From Candidatus Bipolaricaulota bacterium (lineage in GTDB: Bacteria; Bipolaricaulota; Bipolaricaulia; Bipolaricaulales; Bipolaricaulaceae), in contig CAKZSO010000036.1 in NCBI GenBank assembly GCA_937921255.1, positions 1-32,956 of the forward strand: a stretch of DNA of 32,956 nt, written 5' to 3'. Below are positions 27,079-32,956 of the stretch, in pieces. The notes below the pieces were generated by a model. It worked only from the letters and a program-made list of their open reading frames with translations. It did not search any database and was not told where the DNA came from. Positions within the stretch are counted from its first letter, which is position 1, and each line of letters begins with the position of its first letter. The position numbers and the translations under genes were made by a program.

Positions 27079-27107
27079 GGTGCGCTCGAAAAGGTATGCG
27101 AAGCCCG

Positions 27108-27136
27108 ACTATACCGGGAGGGACAGAACGGGGCAA
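27108..27136 (-). promoter_or_regulatory. Promoter of the tRNA-tuf-ribosomal/rpoB cluster: TTGCCC (27131-27136), 17 bp, TATAGT (27108-27113)
   Basis: Canonical spacing upstream of the first tRNA. Confidence 0.6.
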
Positions 27137-27247
27137 GGACCCACGGGGCAGGCCGTCGCGCGCCGAGGGCGCGTGTTCGTTGATCGCGCTGCGTACTGTC
27201 ATCGCGCATCGGCGTCCGGGACTGCCTCGCGAGCGGGTTGGGGGTCG

Positions 27248-27655
27248 CTAGCGGACGGGGAACGCCCACACCTCGCGCTTCCGCGGACCGTCGAACTCGC
27301 AGAAGTAGACCCCTTGCCAACTTCCGAGGGCGAGCCTCCCGCCGGCAACCGGGAGGAGGAGCGAGGGCCCGAGGAGCGCGGCTTTGACGTGGGCGGCGGA
27401 ATTTCCCTCCGCGTGGAGGAAGCGAAGGTTGGGGACGAGCTTCCCGAGGGCAGCTCCCACGTCGGCCCGCACGTCGGGGTCCGCGATCTCGTTCACGGTT
27501 AAGGCAGCCGTGGTGTGGGGGCAGAACAGGAGCACCGCGCCATCGGCGAGGCCGAGGGAGGAGAGGGCGGCTTGGACGGGGCCCGTGATGTCGAGGATCT
27601 CCTCCCCCGCTTGGGTGCGGACGGGGATCTCCACCCGTCCGGGTGGAGCGCTCAC
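27248..27655 (-). CDS. YjbQ family (UPF0047) protein
   Basis: CPHTTAALTVNE, HVKAALLGPSLLLPV, LGSWQGVYFCEFDGPRKREV. Confidence 0.9.
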   Translation of the reverse strand: MSAPPGRVEIPVRTQAGEEILDITGPVQAALSSLGLADGAVLLFCPHTTAALTVNEIADPDVRADVGAALGKLVPNLRFLHAEGNSAAHVKAALLGPSLLLPVAGGRLALGSWQGVYFCEFDGPRKREVWAFPVR

Positions 27656-28212
27656 CGTAGCGTCCCCTTCAGCTCCGCCAGGAGAGCCTTGGGGTCCTGG
27701 ACGCCCTGCACGTGGATGATGAGCTCCCCGCCCCGGCCGCGGAGCACGGCGACCAAGGGGAACCCTTTCGCCCCAAGCACGCTCAGGGTCTGGTAGGCAT
27801 CGGTGGGTGACGAGGTCTGGATCCGGATGCGCGTCCCTTCCTCTCCCAACCCCGCCATCTGGGCCAGGCCCCGCAGGAGTCCCACGCTTGTCAGGACGCC
27901 CACGAGCCGCTTCTCCCCGTCCACCACCGGAAGGAGGAGGTAGCGCTCGGAGAGGAGGACGACGGCCCGCTCGAGCGGGTCGTCCGGGCTCATCGTGACC
28001 GTCGGAGGGGAGGCGAGCTTTCCGGCGGGGAGGTTTGCGTCCGGGACTGAAGACAGAGCCTTACGGGTGAGGAACCCCACCAGGCGACCTTCGTCATCTA
28101 CCACGAACAGGACCGTGACCCCGGCCTCAACGGCGAGCTTCTGGGCCTCGGTCACCGGCGCGTCCGCCCGCGCCACGGGCGGGTCCCGGGTCATGAAGTC
28201 GCTAACCCTCAT
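27652..28212 (-). CDS. CBS-domain-pair protein
   Basis: MRVSDFMTRDPPVA...VLFVVDDEGRLVGFLTRKAL; second CBS LLLPVVDGEKRLVGVLTSVGLL. Confidence 0.85.
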   Translation of the reverse strand: MRVSDFMTRDPPVARADAPVTEAQKLAVEAGVTVLFVVDDEGRLVGFLTRKALSSVPDANLPAGKLASPPTVTMSPDDPLERAVVLLSERYLLLPVVDGEKRLVGVLTSVGLLRGLAQMAGLGEEGTRIRIQTSSPTDAYQTLSVLGAKGFPLVAVLRGRGGELIIHVQGVQDPKALLAELKGTLR

Positions 28213-30160
28213 GGGTGGCCGCTCGCAGCTGGGCGAGCAGGCGTTCCTGGAGCTGCCCGGGGACGAAGTCGTAGCGGGCGGGGGACATCTGGAACGTGGC
28301 CCGGCCCTGGGTGAGCGCCTTCAAGTCCAGGGCGTAGGACACCGTCTCCGCCATCGGGACCTCGACCCGGATCGTCGTCCGCCCTCCCTCGGCCTCCATC
28401 CCGAGGATCCGGCCCCGGCGGGAGGTGAGGTCGGAGATGATGTCCCCCGTGAACGTGTCCGGCGCCGTCACGGCCAGGGCCATGATCGGCTCGAGGAGCG
28501 TCGGCTCGGCCTGCTCGGCGGCCATCTTGAACGCGGTGCGGGCGGCGATCTTGAACGACAGCTCGGAGGAGTCCACCTCGTGGTAGGTCCCGTAGTACAC
28601 CGCGGCTCGGACGTCCACGACTGGGAACCCGGCGAGAACACCCTCCTCGAGCGCCTCACGCACGCCCTTCTCCACCCCGGGGATGAACTGCTGGGGAATC
28701 ACGCCGCCCTTGATCTCGTCGGCAAACTCGAACCCCGACCCGCGAGGGAGGGGCTCAATCCGAAGGTGGACCTCGCCAAACTGGCCGTGCCCGCCGGTCT
28801 GCTTCTTGTGGCGGTACATCGCACTTGCCGTCTTGCGGATCGTCTCCCGGTACGGGACCTTCGGGACGTTGTAGTGGACCTCAACCCCGTACTTGTTGCG
28901 GAGGCGCTCGGCCAAGACGTCGAGCTGCACGTCGCCCATCCCCGAGACGAGTCCCTCCTTCGTCACCGGGTCGCGCTGGAAGGTAAGGGTTGCCTTCGTC
29001 GTGACGAGGTCCCGAAGGGCCGTGCTGATCTTCTCTTCCTCGGCCTGGGACTTTGCGGTTATCGCCCGGATGAACACCGGCTTGGGGAACGGGATTGGGG
29101 GTTCGGGTGTCGCCGCGGGGTCGGTGGCGAGCGTCGCGCCGAGCTCCACTCCCTCCAGCTTAGCAAGCGCGGCGATGCTCCCTGTGACCGCGTGGCCGGC
29201 CTTCTCGAGCTTCGTCCCGGAGTACGCGTACACGTCGCGGACCTGCAGCTTGTCCTTCGTAGCGAGGTTGAACAGGGTGATTCCGTCGCGTACCTCTCCG
29301 CTCAGGACCTTCACGTAGGCAAGCCGCCCGAGGTAGGGATCGAGGGCCAGCGAGAACGCGCGGAGCTTCGTCTCGGCCGGTGCCGGGTCCTGGGGGGCGA
29401 GGAGGAGGACCGCATCGAGGAGCTCCTGCACCCCCTGGCCTTGGGCGACCGACCCCCACAGGACGGGGACGAGCGCCCCCGCCTTCATCCCCGCCCGCAG
29501 GGCGGCGAGGACCTCTTCGGGGGAGGTCTTCTCGTCGGCGAGCACCTTCTCAAGTAGGGCATCGTTGAACGTCGCGGCCTCTTCCACCAGACCGGCCCGC
29601 AGCTCCTCCACGCGATCCTTCACCCCCTCGGGGAGGGCGACCTTGGCGGCGGTGGGGTTGCCCGTGAGCACGTCCACCAACCCCGTGACCACGTTCCCGG
29701 TGCGGATGGGGAACTGAAGCGGCACAAACGTGCCGGGAAGCGCCCCGCGGACCGCCTCCAGAGCGGCCTCCGGGTCGGCGAGAGGCTTGTCGAGCATGTT
29801 GACGAACACGATCGCCGGCCGTCCGGCCCCGCGGCGGATCTCCCACGCCTGCTCCGTGACCACTTCCACCGGTTTCTCGGCGTTCACGACGAGGACCACG
29901 AGGTCAGCCGCCTCGACGCCCTTGTAGATCTCCTCGACGAACTCCCCCAGGCCGGGGGTGACGAGGAGGTCGAGCCGCTTCCCCTTCCAGGTACAGGCGG
30001 CAGCCGAGAGGTCAATGGACTGCTTGCGGCTCTTCTCCTCGGGCGTGCGATCGAGGGCGACCTCCCCCGAGGCCCCCGCGGTGCGGAGCATCGCCTCCGC
30101 GAGGGCGGTCTTCCCCGATCCCGAGTGGCCGACGAAGCATACGCTGTGGGCTTGTCTCAT
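28202..30160 (-). CDS. Elongation factor G-like translational GTPase paralog
   Basis: GHSGSGKTALAEAML P-loop; domain IV/V motifs KKQTGGHGQFGEVHLRIEP, RRGRILGME. Confidence 0.9.
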   Translation of the reverse strand: MRQAHSVCFVGHSGSGKTALAEAMLRTAGASGEVALDRTPEEKSRKQSIDLSAAACTWKGKRLDLLVTPGLGEFVEEIYKGVEAADLVVLVVNAEKPVEVVTEQAWEIRRGAGRPAIVFVNMLDKPLADPEAALEAVRGALPGTFVPLQFPIRTGNVVTGLVDVLTGNPTAAKVALPEGVKDRVEELRAGLVEEAATFNDALLEKVLADEKTSPEEVLAALRAGMKAGALVPVLWGSVAQGQGVQELLDAVLLLAPQDPAPAETKLRAFSLALDPYLGRLAYVKVLSGEVRDGITLFNLATKDKLQVRDVYAYSGTKLEKAGHAVTGSIAALAKLEGVELGATLATDPAATPEPPIPFPKPVFIRAITAKSQAEEEKISTALRDLVTTKATLTFQRDPVTKEGLVSGMGDVQLDVLAERLRNKYGVEVHYNVPKVPYRETIRKTASAMYRHKKQTGGHGQFGEVHLRIEPLPRGSGFEFADEIKGGVIPQQFIPGVEKGVREALEEGVLAGFPVVDVRAAVYYGTYHEVDSSELSFKIAARTAFKMAAEQAEPTLLEPIMALAVTAPDTFTGDIISDLTSRRGRILGMEAEGGRTTIRVEVPMAETVSYALDLKALTQGRATFQMSPARYDFVPGQLQERLLAQLRAATHEG

Positions 30161-30177
30161 CCCGATCACCTCAGAAG

Positions 30178-30205
30178 TTGCTTGGCGACGCGGCGGCAGT
30201 ATATC
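30178..30205 (+). promoter_or_regulatory. Possible promoter of the DUF47 gene: TTGCTT-16 bp-TATATC
   Basis: Motif and spacing, about 35 nt before ATG 30238. Confidence 0.35.
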
Positions 30206-30237
30206 CTACTGGGGAGACGGGCGACAAAGGGAGGCCA

Positions 30238-30885
30238 ATGACGTTCGGACGCAAACGGGGAAGCAAGGTGCACGACCTCGTGGTGGGTCACCTCGCCCAG
30301 GTGGAGGAGGCCCTGGCGGCGATGGCCAAGGGCCTCGCTGCGGTGCTCGACGGCCGGCCGTGGGAGGAGATCGAGGAGTTGGCGGTCCTCACCCACCGCG
30401 CCGAGGCCCGGGCCGACGACCTCCGGCGGGCCGCGGAGCGCGAGCTCGTGCGGGGGGCGTTCCTCGCCATCACGCGACGGAGCCTGCTCGACATCGTCGA
30501 AGGGGTGGACCGGCTGGCCAACGCCGCCGAGGCGGCGATGTACTTCCTCTCCCTCCAGCAGATCAGGCTCCCCGAGCTCCTTCACCCTTTGGTGCGGGAC
30601 GCCGTGGCGACGATGGTCGGCCAAATGGGCGACGTTAAGGCCGCGGTGATGGGCCTTCTCACCGGCGACCCCGCGGCGGTCCAGCACGCGGGAGAGGTGG
30701 ACCGCAAGGAGAGCCGGGTGGACGAGCTCCAGCGGCGGGCGATCGCCCGCCTGTTCGCCACCGACCTCCCCTTGGCGGAGAAGATCCTCGTGCGCGAGTT
30801 CTTGGAGAAGCTCGTCGAGTTCTCCGACCGGGCCGAGGACGTGGCTGATCTCGTGGTCATGGCGGTTGCGGTCCGGCGTACGTGA
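30238..30885 (+). CDS. DUF47 (PhoU-like, TIGR00153-type) protein
   Basis: Helical protein with EGVDRLANAAEAA and DRAEDVADLV motifs. Confidence 0.75.
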   Translation: MTFGRKRGSKVHDLVVGHLAQVEEALAAMAKGLAAVLDGRPWEEIEELAVLTHRAEARADDLRRAAERELVRGAFLAITRRSLLDIVEGVDRLANAAEAAMYFLSLQQIRLPELLHPLVRDAVATMVGQMGDVKAAVMGLLTGDPAAVQHAGEVDRKESRVDELQRRAIARLFATDLPLAEKILVREFLEKLVEFSDRAEDVADLVVMAVAVRRT

Positions 30886-30987
30886 TGGGAGAACTCTGCT
30901 CAAGACGACCCGGGATGGCGTAGCACGGTGGGAGTGACCCCGGGGGGACGGAGGCTGCTCTCCGGGACGGAAAGCAGGAGGTACGGG

Positions 30988-31650
30988 ATGGGACGGATCA
31001 TGGACTACTTTCGGGGGCGCCGGCCCCTGGTCTCCTTCAGGGCTCACGCCACGGCCGTGGAAGAGGCGGCCGAGGAGCTGGGGCGACAGACGCGGGCCTG
31101 GCTGCGGGGCGAGGAGGTGAACGCCGATCTCGTGAGCCAGCGCGAGCACGAGGCGGACCTGATCAAACGGCGGATCCGGAACGAGCTCACGCAGTCCCGA
31201 CGGCTGCTCCTGCCTCGGTCGGCCCTGTACCAGCTTCTGTGGCACCAGGACCAAATCGCTGACCTGTGCCAGGATGCGGCGCTCCTCATGTCGCTCCGGC
31301 GGCCGAAGCTCGGGATCGCCCTCGAGGACGCCTACCGGGCCCTCGCCGAGGCAGTGAGCCGGATCGTTCACGCCTACGGGGTGACAATCGAGGACTTCGA
31401 CGAGGCGATCACCGCGCGGGACCTCCGCGGGGCGGCGGGCAAGATCGCCGAGGGGGTGGACCGGATCAACCAGCTCGAGCACGAGAGCGACCTCGTGGAG
31501 CGGGAGATCGTGGCGACAATCTACGGAAGCGAGGATCTGCCGCCGTTCGACCGGTACCACCTCATCCAGCTCGTCCTCATGCTTGGCGGGATCGCGGACC
31601 AGGTGGAGAACGCCGCCGGCGACCTTCGGGCGATGGTGTCCGGCAGGTGA
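30988..31650 (+). CDS. Second DUF47 (PhoU-like) protein
   Basis: EHEADLIKRRIRNEL, EHESDLVEREIVATIYG, GGIADQVENAAGDL. Confidence 0.75.
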   Translation: MGRIMDYFRGRRPLVSFRAHATAVEEAAEELGRQTRAWLRGEEVNADLVSQREHEADLIKRRIRNELTQSRRLLLPRSALYQLLWHQDQIADLCQDAALLMSLRRPKLGIALEDAYRALAEAVSRIVHAYGVTIEDFDEAITARDLRGAAGKIAEGVDRINQLEHESDLVEREIVATIYGSEDLPPFDRYHLIQLVLMLGGIADQVENAAGDLRAMVSGR

Positions 31651-32192
31651 GCCCTGAAGTGCCCGCCGCGCTCGCGTTCGACCTGGAGACCCAACGCACC
31701 CTCGACGAGGTAGGGGGGAGGGACGGCATCCGCGAGCTGCGCCTTGCGGTCGGGGTCACCTACGACCCGGAGGCGCAGCGGTTCGACACTTACCAGGAGG
31801 CCGACGCGGCCCAGCTCGTGGCCGCGCTGCGCGCGGCCGGCCAGGTGGTGGGATACAACGTGGTGGGGTTCGACTACGAGGTCCTCCGGCCCTACACCAA
31901 GAAGCCACTGAGCGACGTGCCCACGGTGGACCTCATGGTCCATCTCTCGAAGACGCTGGGATGGCGACCACGGTTGGACGATGTCGCCGTCGCCACCCTG
32001 GGCGAGTCCAAGACCGGCGGGGGGCTCGACGCAGTCCGCTGGTTCCGCCAGGGCGACCTGGCGAGAGTGATCGCGTGCTGCAAGAAGGACGTGGAAATCA
32101 CGTGGGGGCTGCACGCGTTCGGCCGCCAGAACGGGTACGTGAAGGTGGCCCAGCGGAGAGGGTCCCCGTTGCGGGTGCCGGTGGCCTGGTAG
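31647..32192 (+). CDS. RNase H-fold 3'-5' exonuclease-like protein (YprB-like/DEDD)
   Basis: ALAFDLETQ, VVGYNVVGFDYEVL, DLMVHL, CKKDVEIT; GTG start overlaps the previous gene. Confidence 0.7.
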   Translation: MSPEVPAALAFDLETQRTLDEVGGRDGIRELRLAVGVTYDPEAQRFDTYQEADAAQLVAALRAAGQVVGYNVVGFDYEVLRPYTKKPLSDVPTVDLMVHLSKTLGWRPRLDDVAVATLGESKTGGGLDAVRWFRQGDLARVIACCKKDVEITWGLHAFGRQNGYVKVAQRRGSPLRVPVAW

Positions 32193-32229
32193 CCCGACCC
32201 ACAGCTCCCACCCGAGGGACCGGTTGTAG

Positions 32230-32250
32230 CGTCGGGGCTTGTCCCCGACG
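32230..32250 (+). terminator. Hairpin CGTCGGGG-CTTGT-CCCCGACG (terminator or REP-like palindrome)
   Basis: 8-bp perfect stem just downstream of the exonuclease gene. Confidence 0.45.
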
Positions 32251-32298
32251 GCAGTGCTGCCTTGTCCTGGCGGTGGGAAACCGGGTATAAGCCAGGGG

Positions 32299-32692
32299 AT
32301 GGCCGAGAACACGTTGTTCCGCGACTACCTCGCCCGGCTCGCTGCGGTTGCCGTCCAGGGCGCCGCCCGCGAGGAGAGCTTCTACGCCTCCCTGGCCGAC
32401 CTCGTCTCGGCGTGGGCTGGGGCGACGAAGGTCGAGGGCGTCCGCGTCACCACGCTCCCCAAGGCCACTGAGGCCGGGAACCCCGACTTTCGCTTGTGGG
32501 ACGGCCAGCAGCACATCGTCGGCTACATCGAGGCCAAGGCCCCCACGGTGGAGAATCTGGAGCCGATCGTGGAGAACGAGCAGCTCGGGTGCTACCGGAG
32601 CACGTTCCGAACCTGATCCTCACGAACTTCTTCGAGTTCCGCCTCGACCGCCACGGTCACCACATAGCCACAGTGACCTGCCCCCAGTGGTA
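32299..32692 (+). pseudogene. Truncated, frameshifted N-terminal nuclease domain of a probable type IIG restriction-modification enzyme
   Basis: NPDFRLWDGQQHIVGYIEAKAPTVENLEPIVENEQLGCYRSTF, then in another frame PNLILTNFFEFRLDRHGHHIATVT; no methyltransferase portion follows in the window. Confidence 0.65.
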
Positions 32693-32956
32693 GGTCCACT
32701 TTCTCAGTTGGTCTACCACGCCTCGCCCCGGGAGCTCCAACGCCTCGGGCGCAGGAGGCAAGTAGCCTAGCGTGTTCGGTTTCCCCGCAGTGTTGACAGG
32801 TGGGAGGTAGAACGGGCGAGGGTCACCGGTGCAGGCTCACCAGGGATCACTCACGAAAGCTGGGTGGGTCCATGGCCCTCGAGGAGGAGGTACCCGGTGT
32901 TCGGCTCCATGCACTCCGCCGAGCGAAAGCGCCTCCGGGCGTACGGGGCGGATGCT

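Noticed and set aside
27995-29557. 520-aa plus-strand ORF opposite the EF-G-like gene
   Set aside because: Antisense shadow.
1-32956. CRISPR arrays, transposase genes, rRNA genes
   Set aside because: No short spaced repeats, no transposase motifs and no rRNA-like sequence noticed.

Overview
This is a GC-rich bacterial chromosomal window with two parts. Nearly all identified genes in 1-30.2 kb are on the minus strand; the exceptions are def-fmt and a ferritin-like gene. PART A (about 1-7.25 kb, accessory): a tandem array built from a repeated 5' module. The module comprises, variably, a promoter, a short upstream ORF/hairpin leader, a Shine-Dalgarno and a near-identical Sec signal peptide. 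In four copies (C1-C4) it is joined to four unrelated-looking, Cys/Trp/Tyr-rich small mature proteins. In a fifth, diverged copy (C5) it is joined to a WD40 beta-propeller, apparently through a frameshift. Two further secreted WD40 proteins and one secreted protein of unknown family are interspersed. Constant leader plus hypervariable Cys-rich mature part plus mosaic (gene-conversion-like) leader sequences is the best candidate here for an undescribed system. PART B (about 7.26-32.2 kb, mostly housekeeping): recG-qng1/DUF2419-tgt, def-fmt, a ferritin-like protein, then (in minus-strand transcription order) tRNA-Thr(TGT)-tRNA-Tyr-tRNA-Thr(GGT)-tuf-rpmG-tRNA-Trp-secE-nusG-rplK-rplA-rplJ-rplL-rpoB-NUDIX-ArsB/NhaD-type transporter-MBL hydrolase-priA (rpoC is not next to rpoB). 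After that come YjbQ, CBS and EF-G-like genes, two DUF47/PhoU-like genes and an RNase H-fold exonuclease. A frameshifted remnant of a probable type IIG restriction enzyme lies at the right edge. Everything was read by eye; no database search was run.
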